64,000 nt of DNA, from positions 806,001 to 870,000 of the forward strand of contig NZ_JAPEOR010000001.1 in the NCBI RefSeq assembly GCF_026341125.1, in the 5' to 3' direction. This DNA comes from Streptomyces sp. NBC_01142. Lineage in GTDB: Bacteria > Actinomycetota > Actinomycetes > Streptomycetales > Streptomycetaceae. Below, piece after piece: positions 25,760-33,865 of this stretch (positions within the stretch are counted from its first letter, which is position 1; every line of letters starts with the position of its first letter). The notes beneath the pieces are model-generated. The model had not been told where the DNA came from, did no database searches, and saw only the letters and a list, made by a program, of their open reading frames with translations. The translations under genes and the position numbers were made by a program.

Positions 25760-26418
25760 TTCTGCGGGTACAGAGCGACACAGGGCAGGCCACACCGCTG
25801 TACATGACAGCGGTAGTTGGCCTGCTCTTCTTTGCGCTTGTGTATCTCGCGTTCGGCCAGGCCGACATCAGGCGCAACGGCACCCAGACCGCGGCCGACG
25901 CGGCTGCGCTGGCGGCCGCCCAGGGGTCGAGGGACGAGCTGGACCTGGCGGACTTCCTCGATGACCTCCAGGGAGTCCTCGACGGCGACGTGCCCTGGAC
26001 GGCCGAAGGCTGCCGGGAGGCAGCCCGCTTCGCCGCCCGGAACGACGCGAGGACAGGCAGTCTCGGCTGCGTTCGGCTGACGGACGGACGCTGGGGTTTC
26101 AGGGTGGTGGCCGAGTCCGAGAAGTCGATGGGGGACAGCATCATCGACGGCACGGAGAACAAGCACGCGACGGCCGTAGCCACCGCTGTGGTCGAGCCCC
26201 GCCGCTGTGCCTTCACCCCCGACGAACCCGATGAACCCGACGAGTCGGAAGCGCCTCCCGAGGGCGGGGACGACCAGGACCCCGCTGAGGACGATGACAA
26301 GAAGCCGCCTCTGGGCAAGCTCGTCTGCGACAACCAGGACTGGGTCATCGACCCGGAAAACCTGGATCTGCTCCCTGATATGGCGGACCTTTTCACTGTC
26401 CGACTGGCCGAGGACTGA
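25756..26418 (+). CDS. TadG-like pilus assembly protein, start uncertain
   Basis: Up to 220 residues. TGQATPLYMTAVVGLLFFAL then VYLAFGQADIRRNGTQTAADAAALAAAQ is the TadG-type N-terminal helix followed by the typical Ala-rich turn. A middle domain has paired cysteines and an acidic DEPDEPDESEA linker precedes the end. No ATG or GTG lies before the helix in this frame. A CTG overlapping the pilin stop (CTGA at 25756) would give a complete N-terminus by coupled translation; the first ATG, at 25804, would cut into the membrane helix. I use the CTG with reserve. Confidence 0.72.
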   Translation: MILRVQSDTGQATPLYMTAVVGLLFFALVYLAFGQADIRRNGTQTAADAAALAAAQGSRDELDLADFLDDLQGVLDGDVPWTAEGCREAARFAARNDARTGSLGCVRLTDGRWGFRVVAESEKSMGDSIIDGTENKHATAVATAVVEPRRCAFTPDEPDEPDESEAPPEGGDDQDPAEDDDKKPPLGKLVCDNQDWVIDPENLDLLPDMADLFTVRLAED

Positions 26419-26447
26419 CCTCGAATGAGCGCAAAGGAACAGGATTG

Positions 26448-27041
26448 ATGAGTATGCGGCACATGACGACCATGCGCCGGGCCGGGGCGGCAGCCTTGCT
26501 CTCGGCCGCCCTGGCCTTCTCCCTGACTTCCTGCGGTGGCGACGGCGGAGGGAACGAGGGCAAGGAGCCGTCTTCCTCTTCCTCGGCCCCGGACCGGGGC
26601 AAGGATGACGGGAACGCCAGTGCCACCGCGCCCACGTCCGGTGACCCCATCGCGAACGTCAAGGGTGATGGGGGGCTGGAGCTGGCCGTCCATTCGGCTA
26701 AGCGCGATGACGGCGGATTCCTCACGGTGGACGGGCAGATCAAGAACACTGGATCCCAGGGGTTCACCGTTCCCGTCAGTTGGAACGGTCTGGAGGAGGC
26801 AGTCGCTGCCACGGGTAACTCATTCGCGGGAATGACGCTGGTGGATTCCAAGGGCAAGAAGCGTTATTACGTACTGCGCGACACGGACAACCGTCCACTC
26901 ACGACCTACGCGTACGGCAGCTTCATCAAACCCGGCGCGACTCTTACGTTCTTCGCCCAGTTCCCCGCCCCGCCGACCAGCACCACCAAGGTCGACCTTC
27001 AGTTCCCGGGGTTCCCCAGCACGTCGATCGAGCTCTCCTGA
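26448..27041 (+). CDS. Lipoprotein in the Tad operon
   Basis: 197 residues with a lipoprotein signal (MRRAGAAALLSAALAFSLTS-C, cleavage before Cys). A Ser/Gly-rich linker leads to a beta-sandwich (LELAVHSAKRDDGGFLTVDGQ, IKNTGSQGFTVPV) resembling the DUF4352/immunoglobulin-like domains of exported lipoproteins. It probably sits on the outer face of the membrane near the pilus. The stop shares its last A with the OmpA-like start (TGATG). Confidence 0.78.
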   Translation: MSMRHMTTMRRAGAAALLSAALAFSLTSCGGDGGGNEGKEPSSSSSAPDRGKDDGNASATAPTSGDPIANVKGDGGLELAVHSAKRDDGGFLTVDGQIKNTGSQGFTVPVSWNGLEEAVAATGNSFAGMTLVDSKGKKRYYVLRDTDNRPLTTYAYGSFIKPGATLTFFAQFPAPPTSTTKVDLQFPGFPSTSIELS

Positions 27042-27670
27042 TGAGCGCCACCACCGCCTCCATCCGGCATGTCCGCATGCGCGCGGCCGTGACCGTGTTC
27101 GCCGGTGTCCTCTCGTTCGGCCTTGTGGGCGTCGGGGACGCGCTTGCCGAGGAGGATCCCTACCCCACTCCTTCGGCTGCGGCCCCCGTCAAGCTCGACG
27201 CCGGCGACTCCGACCTCAAGCTCCCCGAAGGCGCGACCCTCGCGGCGCCGAAGGTCCTCGACATCAAGTCCGTTGTCGAGGACCTCGGCGGCGAGGAGCG
27301 CCGCGAGGAGACCAACTCCGACATCAAGTTCGCGCTCCAGGCCGAGGTTCTGTTCGGCAAGGACAGTGCGAAGCTCTCCAGCGATGCGAACGCCCGCATC
27401 GCCGCGATCGCCGCGGAGATCAAGAACCAGGACGCCACCAAGGTCCGCGTCTTCGGCTTCACCGACAACCTCGGTTCCTCCGCACACGGTGACGTGCTCT
27501 CCAAGCAGCGCGCGGATGCCGTGCACAGCGTGCTGGCGCAGCAGCTGAGTGCCCTCGGCATCACGTACGAAATCCGTGGGTACGGCGAGGAGTACCCCAT
27601 CGCGAACAACGTGACCGAAGAAGGCCGCAAGAAGAACCGTCGAGTCGAGGTCTCCTTCCCCAGGGGATGA
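27041..27670 (+). CDS. OmpA-family peptidoglycan-binding protein
   Basis: 209 residues with a signal peptide (to about residue 36), a linker, and an OmpA C-terminal domain. LFGKDSAKLSSDANARIAAI, VFGFTDNLGSSAHGDVLSKQR and NRRVEVSF are the conserved peptidoglycan-contacting parts, including the Asp and Arg that hold diaminopimelate. In a monoderm this would anchor something to the wall, most simply the pilus base or the lipoprotein translated with it. A strong terminator follows. Confidence 0.88.
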   Translation: MSATTASIRHVRMRAAVTVFAGVLSFGLVGVGDALAEEDPYPTPSAAAPVKLDAGDSDLKLPEGATLAAPKVLDIKSVVEDLGGEERREETNSDIKFALQAEVLFGKDSAKLSSDANARIAAIAAEIKNQDATKVRVFGFTDNLGSSAHGDVLSKQRADAVHSVLAQQLSALGITYEIRGYGEEYPIANNVTEEGRKKNRRVEVSFPRG

Positions 27671-27684
27671 AGGCAGCCGGTCAC

Positions 27685-27716
27685 GAGCCGGCCCGCAGTG
27701 TGCTGCGGGCCGGCTC
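27685..27716 (+). terminator. Terminator at the end of the Tad structural operon
   Basis: Perfect 14-bp inverted repeat (27685-27698 with 27703-27716, core CCGGCCCGCAG) with a TGTG loop, 15 bases past the OmpA-like gene. It separates the operon from the next secreted-protein gene. Confidence 0.8.
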
Positions 27717-27759
27717 TCGCCTGTGCGGGCAGACTGATGTGGTGCGAAGGAGCAGAGCA

Positions 27760-29118
27760 GTGACAAGGGGCAGAGCGGGCACAGCCGGCCGAGCGGGCAA
27801 GGCGGGCAGAGCCGGTGCGGTCAGCGTGCTGGCGTTCGGCGCGCTCATGCTGGTGCCGGGGCCGGCCGGGGCGGCCTCTCCGGACGGGCCCGACGGCATG
27901 GCTCCGTACGAGACATCTCCGGACGCCGAGCCGGTCCGCGGTACGCCCGCCAGTACGGACGGGCCGAGGCTGCGGCCGGGGACGTACACCGACACGATCG
28001 CGCGCGGCGAGAAGAAGTACTACCGGGTGGCGCTGGACGCGAAGTCCAACGCCTTCGTCTCGACGGTGCTCGCCCCGCCCCCGGGGATCGAGGTCGGGAG
28101 CACGGACGGAATCCGGGTCTTGCTGGAGTCCACGGACGGCGTGAAGTGCAGCAACGGCAATGACGTCACCTTCGGCGGCGGTTCCTCCCGGCCCATCGCC
28201 GATTACGCCACCCGGCGCATCGAGGCGGACCGTTCCTGCCAGAGCGCGGGGGACTACCTCTACAGCGTCGAGTGGACCGGTTCCGGCAACGGCCCGGGCG
28301 ACGGTGGATGGCCCGTGGAGCTGACGTACATGACGGAGCCCGGCCTGAGGGCGGGGGCGGTCATGCCGTCGGAGCCGGCGACGTGGAATTCGCAGGCCCC
28401 GTCGCCGTCCGCGGGAAGAGCGAACAGCGTGAGTGGCGGCTCGGGCTTCAACGACGCACCGGCGGTGGGCGGAGGAGCGTGGAAGGACAAGCTGAGCCCC
28501 GGCGAGAGCCGCTTCTACAAGGTTCCGGTCGAATGGGGGCAGCAGCTCTTCCTCGACGCGGAGTTCGCGAACTCGACGAACGACGAGCCACCGCTTGTGT
28601 TCGACGGCCTGCGGCTGGGTGTGTTCAACACCGCGCGCGGGTTCGTCGCCAGCGCGAGCGCCAACTACCAGGGCAAGCCCGCCGCGGTGTCACTGGGCAC
28701 TGCCCCCGCCGCGTTCTCGAACCGGTCCTCGCCCCAGGACGCCACGGCCGCGATGCGCTTCTCCGGCTGGTACTACGTGCGGGTCTCCCTCGACCGGCGG
28801 GTCGACAGCGCCCTCCCTGTCACCCTGCGCGTGGGTCTCAAGGGCGAGCCGCAGCCGGGCCCGCCGTACGACGGTGATGCGACCGCCGCAGGCTTCGGGA
28901 TCACGGACGAGGACCGGGAGGCGGCAGCGGAAGGCCGTATCGAGGACACCGACGGGCAGAGCGTGCCGCTGAAGGCCATCGGCTTCGCGGGGATCGGTCT
29001 GGGGACGGCTCTTGTGCTGGGACTCGTCCTGTGGACGGTCCTCGGCCGCCGCGGCAGGGGAGCCGAGGCGTCGCGCGCTTCCGCTCCGGCTCCGATGCCT
29101 GCTTCCCGGGAGCACTGA
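27760..29118 (+). CDS. Secreted, membrane-anchored protein with two PPC-like repeats
   Basis: 452 residues. A signal peptide (to about 40) is followed by two copies of a beta-rich module: PGTYTDTIARGEKKYYRVAL near 72 and WKDKLSPGESRFYKVPVEW near 240, which resemble pre-peptidase C-terminal (PPC) domains. A C-terminal membrane helix near 410-430 and a short basic tail end it, a type I membrane topology with the bulk outside. GTG 27760 is chosen for GAAGGAG upstream; the open frame before it contains the terminator. Function unknown; its place beside the pilus suggests a surface role. Confidence 0.7.
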   Translation: MTRGRAGTAGRAGKAGRAGAVSVLAFGALMLVPGPAGAASPDGPDGMAPYETSPDAEPVRGTPASTDGPRLRPGTYTDTIARGEKKYYRVALDAKSNAFVSTVLAPPPGIEVGSTDGIRVLLESTDGVKCSNGNDVTFGGGSSRPIADYATRRIEADRSCQSAGDYLYSVEWTGSGNGPGDGGWPVELTYMTEPGLRAGAVMPSEPATWNSQAPSPSAGRANSVSGGSGFNDAPAVGGGAWKDKLSPGESRFYKVPVEWGQQLFLDAEFANSTNDEPPLVFDGLRLGVFNTARGFVASASANYQGKPAAVSLGTAPAAFSNRSSPQDATAAMRFSGWYYVRVSLDRRVDSALPVTLRVGLKGEPQPGPPYDGDATAAGFGITDEDREAAAEGRIEDTDGQSVPLKAIGFAGIGLGTALVLGLVLWTVLGRRGRGAEASRASAPAPMPASREH

Positions 29119-29176
29119 CCCGGCTGCGTCCTGGGCGCCTACGACACTCTCGTTCGCGTCGGGTTGAGCCTGTCTT

Positions 29177-29220
29177 TGGGCCCGGGGGCCCATGACCACG
29201 GCCACCCGGCTGCCTACCGT
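29177..29220 (+). promoter_or_regulatory. 7-2-7 operator and -10 of the toxin gene
   Basis: TGGGCCC-GG-GGGCCCA followed by TG (29177-29194), with a -10-like TACCGT at 29215-29220. The ATG at 29228 is 8 bases past the -10, so the mRNA is probably leaderless. The centre lies 43.5 bases before that start, the usual place for a class II activator. Confidence 0.68.
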
Positions 29221-29227
29221 CGAGGGC

Positions 29228-30913
29228 ATGTCGCCACAGGGGGTTGTGCGTCGCATTCGCCGTCGGGTGCATCGGGTGCACCGGGCACGTCGACTGCATC
29301 GGCTGCGTCAGGTGTATCGCGTGCGCCGGGTGCGGAGGTTACTGCCACGCACGGACGCGCGTCTGCTGGGCTTGCGGAAGAGGCGGCGTCGCGGCCAGTC
29401 CGGCCAGTCGGCGATCGAGTACGTGGGTCTGGTCGCGGTGGTCGTCGCGATCGTCGGATCGCTGCTGGCGACGGGGCTCGGGCCGACCATCGCCCAGGAG
29501 TTCCGTACGCAAGTCTGCAAGATCACCGGCGGTGAGAACTGCGGCGGCGGTGCCCCCCGGGCCCAGGACGATCAGGGCGGCCCGGGCGACGCCGGCAATG
29601 GCCGGCCCGCTTCCGGCGATCCTCGCGACGGCAGCCTGAAGACACAGACCGAACTCGACTACGAGAAGGCACTGAAGGAGCTCCAGGACGCCCAGGCGGC
29701 CGAGAAGTCCGACCGGGACAAGGCGATCGAGGCCGCGAAGGAACTCGCGAAGATCCTCGCCGAGGAACTCGGTATCACCGATGCGCTCGACTGCATCACC
29801 AAGGGCGACATGGGCGCCTGCACCGAGACGCTCATCAATGTGCTCCTCAGCATTGTCGGCGGCGCGGTCGGAAAGCTCGCGGCCAAGTACGGCGCGCCGT
29901 GGAAGTGGAAGAAGGCCGTTGAGCTCGTCAAGAGGCTCAGGAAGCACGGCGGGGACCTGTATGACGGTCTGAAGGGTCTCATCAAGAACCGTAAGAGGGT
30001 CTCGGACGCCGAGGACAAACTCGCCGACGCGAAGAAGAAACTCGACGCGGAGAAACAGAAGAAGCCCGAAGACGAGCCCGAAGGCAAGCCGGAGGACAAG
30101 CCGGACGACAGACCGACCACCTGCCCCCGGCACAGCTTCCTGCCCGGCACGCCGGTACTGCTCGCCGACGGCCGCCGCATCCCCATCGAGACGGTGCGGA
30201 CCGGCGACCGGGTCAAGGCCACCGACCCGTACAGCGGCAGCACCGCGACGCGCCGGGTGACGAAGACCATCACCACGTACGACGACAAGGATTTCACCCG
30301 CCTCACGGTGCGTACGGTGGCCGGTACGGCGGTGGTCGAGGCGACCGACACCCACCCCTTCTGGCTCACCGGGCGGGGCGAGTGGGGACGCTGGGCGAAC
30401 GCCGGCGACATCAGGCCCGGGGAGAGACTGCGCGGCCTGGACGGCACGGCGCCGAAGGTCCTCACCGCGCGCCACTACACCGCGCCGCGGACCACTCACG
30501 ACCTCACGGTCGCCGAAACGCACACCTATTACGTGCTGGCCGGACGGACTCCCGTCCTTGTGCACAACCAGAATGACTGCGGTCCGCTCGACGGGGAGCG
30601 TGAGTACGATGTGTACGATCCCGTGACAAAAAACAGGATCACCGATATCGACCACATCGACGGCGGAGTTCTGTGGGAAGAGAAGAGCGCACTGTTCGGC
30701 GACGAGACCTGGCTCACCAAGCAGGTGGACGGAAAGCTCACCAAGTACCTGGAAGCCCGTAAGCACATGGAGGGCTACGAACAGGCTCCCATTGGTTTCC
30801 GGTTCACGAATCCCTCGGTCGATCCGCGCTTCCGTGCCGCACTCGAGCAGCGCATTCAGAAGCTCAGGGAAGACAATCCCGGGCTGGACATCAGGCTGGA
30901 GTTCACGGGATGA
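29228..30913 (+). CDS. Polymorphic toxin: prepilin signal + HINT + PD-(D/E)XK-like nuclease
   Basis: 561 residues. An Arg-rich cytoplasmic leader (1-57) leads to the class III prepilin motif SG/QSAIEYVGLVAVVVAIV (58-76), nearly the same as the Flp-like pilin at 25481. A charged helical region (140-290) contains a pretoxin-like segment around 186-222 (ALDCITKGDMGACTETLIN). A HINT self-cleaving domain runs from Cys299 (CPRHSFLPGTPVLLADG) to HTYYVLAGRTPVLVHN (433-447). The C-terminal 112 residues look like a nuclease toxin: DIDHIDGGVLWEEKSA (473-488) fits D...ExK of PD-(D/E)XK enzymes. The ATG at 29228 is used because an earlier ATG (29192) lies inside the operator. A small gene overlaps the end, as immunity genes do. 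No Sec signal or WXG100 motif is seen. Confidence 0.82.
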   Translation: MSPQGVVRRIRRRVHRVHRARRLHRLRQVYRVRRVRRLLPRTDARLLGLRKRRRRGQSGQSAIEYVGLVAVVVAIVGSLLATGLGPTIAQEFRTQVCKITGGENCGGGAPRAQDDQGGPGDAGNGRPASGDPRDGSLKTQTELDYEKALKELQDAQAAEKSDRDKAIEAAKELAKILAEELGITDALDCITKGDMGACTETLINVLLSIVGGAVGKLAAKYGAPWKWKKAVELVKRLRKHGGDLYDGLKGLIKNRKRVSDAEDKLADAKKKLDAEKQKKPEDEPEGKPEDKPDDRPTTCPRHSFLPGTPVLLADGRRIPIETVRTGDRVKATDPYSGSTATRRVTKTITTYDDKDFTRLTVRTVAGTAVVEATDTHPFWLTGRGEWGRWANAGDIRPGERLRGLDGTAPKVLTARHYTAPRTTHDLTVAETHTYYVLAGRTPVLVHNQNDCGPLDGEREYDVYDPVTKNRITDIDHIDGGVLWEEKSALFGDETWLTKQVDGKLTKYLEARKHMEGYEQAPIGFRFTNPSVDPRFRAALEQRIQKLREDNPGLDIRLEFTG

Positions 30914-31263
30914 GCTATTACTTCGAAGTCTCCGGCGAAACCGTCTGGGATCCCGCCCTGCGCATCGCCACATGGTATCTCGCGCTCGCCGAGAGCACGG
31001 CTGGGCTGATGCAGGTGCCGACCGGGCTGACGCCGTCCGACCAGGACAACTGCGCCATCGACCCGAAGGTGTTCCAGGGCTTCGTCGAGAGCCTGTACGA
31101 GGTCTACTTCTCGACCCGGCACCCCGTTCAGCACAGCCTGATCAAGGGGCTGTTGCTGACCTCTCTGGTGGTGCTGGAGCGTACGGGAACCGTGATCAGC
31201 CCCGGGTCGGAGAAGGAGGAGCCGCTCTGGGAGGAGAAGCAGGCCCTCGCGCGGTCGATGTAG
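30910..31263 (+). CDS. Candidate immunity protein for the pilin-toxin
   Basis: 117 residues, mostly helical, acidic and without signal peptide (MSYYFEVSGETVWDPALRIA at the start). It overlaps the toxin stop by 4 bases (ATGA), so the two are produced together, the standard layout for a toxin and its immunity protein. It resembles small Streptomyces proteins of unknown function (I believe of the DUF6086 type, from memory only). That it neutralises the nuclease is inferred from position and size. Confidence 0.65.
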   Translation: MSYYFEVSGETVWDPALRIATWYLALAESTAGLMQVPTGLTPSDQDNCAIDPKVFQGFVESLYEVYFSTRHPVQHSLIKGLLLTSLVVLERTGTVISPGSEKEEPLWEEKQALARSM

Positions 31264-31302
31264 GCGGATGCCGATGGAGGCGGATACGGAGGCATGTCCC
31301 AT

Positions 31303-31366
31303 GGGTCGGCCACCGAGTGGGTCGGCCATCGAGTGGACCGGTCTTCGAGTGGACCGGCCATCGAGT
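31303..31366 (+). repeat. Four head-to-tail 16-bp repeats
   Basis: Exact 16-bp period at 31303, 31319, 31335 and 31351, consensus GGNYCGGCCATCGAGT; two units begin GGGTCGG and two GGACCGG. It lies 40 bases after the immunity gene stop and before the phosphotransferase gene. Confidence 0.88.
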
Positions 31367-31408
31367 GGAACAGCTGCCTGAGCAAGACTGTTCGGAAAGA
31401 GACCGCCA

Positions 31409-31424
31409 CGTTCCTGCAGGAACG
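31409..31424. promoter_or_regulatory. 16-bp perfect palindrome
   Basis: CGTTCCTGCAGGAACG reads the same on both strands; 58 bases before the phosphotransferase start. It could be an operator for an unknown regulator. Confidence 0.4.
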
Positions 31425-31481
31425 CGCAGTCGGCGATCCATTCCTGTGTGAGCGGGGGCGGTTCGTCGAAGGGAGCCGACG

Positions 31482-32507
31482 ATGAGAATGCCCTTCGGGG
31501 AACGCCTGCGGGACGAGCTCGGTACGCCCCGGCAGGTACGGCTGCTCGACAGCAGTCCGCGGTCCGCCGTGTGGCGCGTCGAGCTGGCCGACGGCCCGGC
31601 TGTGGTCAAACAGCTGGTCGCCGGGGCGGGCGCCGAGGAGCGGTACGGGCGTGAGCTGGCTGCGCTGCGGATCGCCTCGCTGGTTCAACCGCCTGTCGTG
31701 CCCCAGCTGTTGGGGGTGGATGCGGGCACGCGCGTGCTGGTGCTGGAGTACGTGGAGCACGGGCGGCCGCGCCCGCAGTGGGAGGTCGAGTACGCGGCGG
31801 CTCTCGCCCGGCTGCATGCCACCGCGCGGGAGGGCGACGGTGACGGTCTGCCCGGGTGGGAAGGGCCGGACGACGAGGACATCGCCTCCTTCCTCGCGTT
31901 CGCGGCGGCGCTCGGAGCCGACGTCCCCGAGCGCGTCGAGGACGAACTCGCCGAACTCGTCCTGCGGCTGGGGAAGGCGGCCGCCCGGCCCGCACTGCTG
32001 CACGGCGACCCGTGCCCCGGCAACGATCTGCACACCGCCGACGGAATCCGTTTCATCGACTTCGAGCAGGCCTGCCTCGGCAACGGACTCATGGAACTCG
32101 CCTACCTGCGCATCGGCTTCCCGACCTGCTGCGGTGTCACCGCCGCGCCGGAACCGCTGCTGGCCGAGGCGGAAGCGGCGTACCGCACGGCCTGGCGTGC
32201 GGCAACGGGTACGGATGTCGAGGGCGACCTCGCCGATGCCTGCGCCGGCTGGCTGATCCGGGGCGACGCGCTGGTCCAGCGCGCCCACCGGGGCACCGTC
32301 GACCAGCTGGTCCGAGTCATGGACGTGGACTGGGAGTGGGGGACGGTCAGCGCGCGGGAGCGGCTGCTGCACCGGCTGGGGGTGGTGGCGCGGATGGCCG
32401 GGGGCCATGAGGAACTGGGCGGCCTCGGCCGGCTCGGCGCGGAGATGCGCCGACGCATGCGCGCGCGCTGGCCCGGACTCCGGCCGGTACCCGAGCGCAG
32501 GCTTTAG
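31482..32507 (+). CDS. Aminoglycoside-phosphotransferase-family kinase
   Basis: 341 residues with the APH/choline kinase fold. The catalytic loop is LLHGDPCPGNDLH (Asp and Asn present) and the metal-binding Asp follows in IRFIDFEQACLGN. The N-terminal lobe has a kinase-like strand pair (SAVWRVELADGPAVVKQLV). Small-molecule kinases of this family act on antibiotics, sugars or choline; the substrate is not indicated. It lies inside the pilus region but nothing links it to pili. Confidence 0.85.
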   Translation: MRMPFGERLRDELGTPRQVRLLDSSPRSAVWRVELADGPAVVKQLVAGAGAEERYGRELAALRIASLVQPPVVPQLLGVDAGTRVLVLEYVEHGRPRPQWEVEYAAALARLHATAREGDGDGLPGWEGPDDEDIASFLAFAAALGADVPERVEDELAELVLRLGKAAARPALLHGDPCPGNDLHTADGIRFIDFEQACLGNGLMELAYLRIGFPTCCGVTAAPEPLLAEAEAAYRTAWRAATGTDVEGDLADACAGWLIRGDALVQRAHRGTVDQLVRVMDVDWEWGTVSARERLLHRLGVVARMAGGHEELGGLGRLGAEMRRRMRARWPGLRPVPERRL

Positions 32508-32602
32508 CGCGCCTGGGTGCGCCTGGGTGTTCCTGGGCGCTGCGTCGTGCTGCTCGGTGTTCTTCGGCGCTGAGTGGTGCTGTGTGGTGCTGAGTGGCGC
32601 TG
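32508..32602 (+). other. GT-rich low-complexity gap
   Basis: Runs of GTGCTG, GAGTGG and CTGGGTG without coding signal, directly upstream of the 7-2-7 operator. Confidence 0.5.
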
Positions 32603-32647
32603 TGGGTCCGCGGGCCCATGCGTGGGTGCGTGCCCCGCTGTTAGCGT
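32603..32647 (+). promoter_or_regulatory. 7-2-7 operator and -10 of lipoprotein gene
   Basis: TGGGTCC-GC-GGGCCCA followed by TG (32603-32620), with a -10-like TAGCGT at 32642-32647. It leaves a leader of about 30 bases with GACGGGA before the ATG at 32686. Confidence 0.65.
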
Positions 32648-32685
32648 GCGGCGACGGAGCTTCACACCAGCGAGACGGGACACGG

Positions 32686-33438
32686 ATGAGGCAGCGTACG
32701 GCGGCGGTCGCAGTGGTTCTCGCCCTTGCCATGGGGCTCACGGCCGCCTGCGGCGGGGAGGGCGGCGACGGCGACAACGCCGCCGACAAGCCGAAGCAGA
32801 GCAAGGAGACCGCCGCCGCGACGCCCACCGGGGCGCCGCCTGTGTCGCCGACCGGTTCGGCGCCGCGCACCGGACCCCGAAGAGAGCTCACCAAACCCGA
32901 GTTGGAGAAGGCGATCCTTGCCGAAGGGGATGTTGCGGGCTTCAGCGTAGGGTCCCTGGGCTCCCCGCCGCCCGAGGGCGAGAAGGCCGACACACCCCAG
33001 TGCGCCCCGCTCACCGCCGTCATCAGCGGCAAACCGGAGCCGGCCGCCCGGGCCTCCGCGTACCGCCGGCTCGTGGGCGCCGAGGAGGGGACAGCCGTCT
33101 CCGAGTTCCTCACCAGCCACGGGGCCCAGGGAGCGGTGGCTGTCGTCAGCCGGCTGCGCGCCGCCGTACGGGACTGCGAGGACGGCTTCACGGCGAACGG
33201 CTCCGAGGGGCCGTCGACGTATCGGAGCGTGAAGGCGCTGCCTGTCGCGCAGGCCGGGGACGAATCGTTCGCCTATCAGGTCACGGGCGACTTCGAGGGC
33301 GATGCCGTACCTCTGGTCTTCCAGGTCGTACGCTCCGGCGGCACGCTCGCCATCTTCTACACCGCGAACTTCACGGGCCCACAGACTCCGAAGATCCCGC
33401 CGGCCCTGCTCACCGCCCAGGTGGCCAAGCTCAAGTAG
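32686..33438 (+). CDS. Exported lipoprotein controlled with the pilus genes
   Basis: 250 residues. A lipoprotein signal MRQRTAAVAVVLALAMGLTA-A-C ends at about residue 22, followed by a Thr/Pro-rich linker and a soluble domain with two cysteines (TPQCAPL, VRDCEDG) that may pair. It has no enzyme motif and resembles streptomycete lipoproteins of unknown function. The shared 7-2-7 promoter ties it to pilin, toxin and prepilin peptidase. Confidence 0.75.
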   Translation: MRQRTAAVAVVLALAMGLTAACGGEGGDGDNAADKPKQSKETAAATPTGAPPVSPTGSAPRTGPRRELTKPELEKAILAEGDVAGFSVGSLGSPPPEGEKADTPQCAPLTAVISGKPEPAARASAYRRLVGAEEGTAVSEFLTSHGAQGAVAVVSRLRAAVRDCEDGFTANGSEGPSTYRSVKALPVAQAGDESFAYQVTGDFEGDAVPLVFQVVRSGGTLAIFYTANFTGPQTPKIPPALLTAQVAKLK

Positions 33439-33455
33439 CGGTGTGGGCGGCGGAG

Positions 33456-33812
33456 TCAGCTGTCTATCGCCAGCCGCACGCCGGGCCGTACGCCCCAGAC
33501 CGCCATCGCGCCGGCCTCCGCCTCCAGCACATGCCGTGCGCCGAGCCGGGGCATGCCGAGCCTGCCCGGCTTCATGGTGTGGACGTCGATGACCCTCAAC
33601 TTCCTGTCCAGATACGCCACATCGATGGCGAACCGCATCCGGAAGGTGTGGACGCTGTTGCACGGGGTCAGCAGCATCGCGCCCTCGATTCCGTGCCGTC
33701 CCAGCAGTCCGCGCCGCCGCGGCCCGTACGTCGCCGCGATCTCCACCGGCAGCGACGCCTCGGCGACCCGCAACGTCCCGGTGCCGTTGTGCCATTGCCG
33801 CCGTCGCCCCAT
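33456..33812 (-). CDS. DUF192 family protein
   Basis: 118 residues of the DUF192 beta-barrel family: RRRGLLGRHGIEGAMLLTPC then NSVHTFRMRFAIDVAYLD is the signature. No signal peptide is seen. The biochemical role of the family is unknown. It is transcribed divergently from the prepilin peptidase, so the operator at 33866 could serve both. Confidence 0.88.
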   Translation of the reverse strand: MGRRRQWHNGTGTLRVAEASLPVEIAATYGPRRRGLLGRHGIEGAMLLTPCNSVHTFRMRFAIDVAYLDRKLRVIDVHTMKPGRLGMPRLGARHVLEAEAGAMAVWGVRPGVRLAIDS

Positions 33813-33865
33813 GGTCGTAGACCGTAGCGGGAGCCGTACGGGTCTGGGCCCCGGTTCACCGGGTG

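Noticed and set aside
31303..31366. CRISPR array from the 16-bp repeats
   Set aside because: Units are head to tail with no spacers and there are no cas genes.
31128..33191. 687-codon minus-strand frame across the phosphotransferase and lipoprotein genes
   Set aside because: Crosses the immunity gene end, repeats and promoters; low-complexity translation, no family features.
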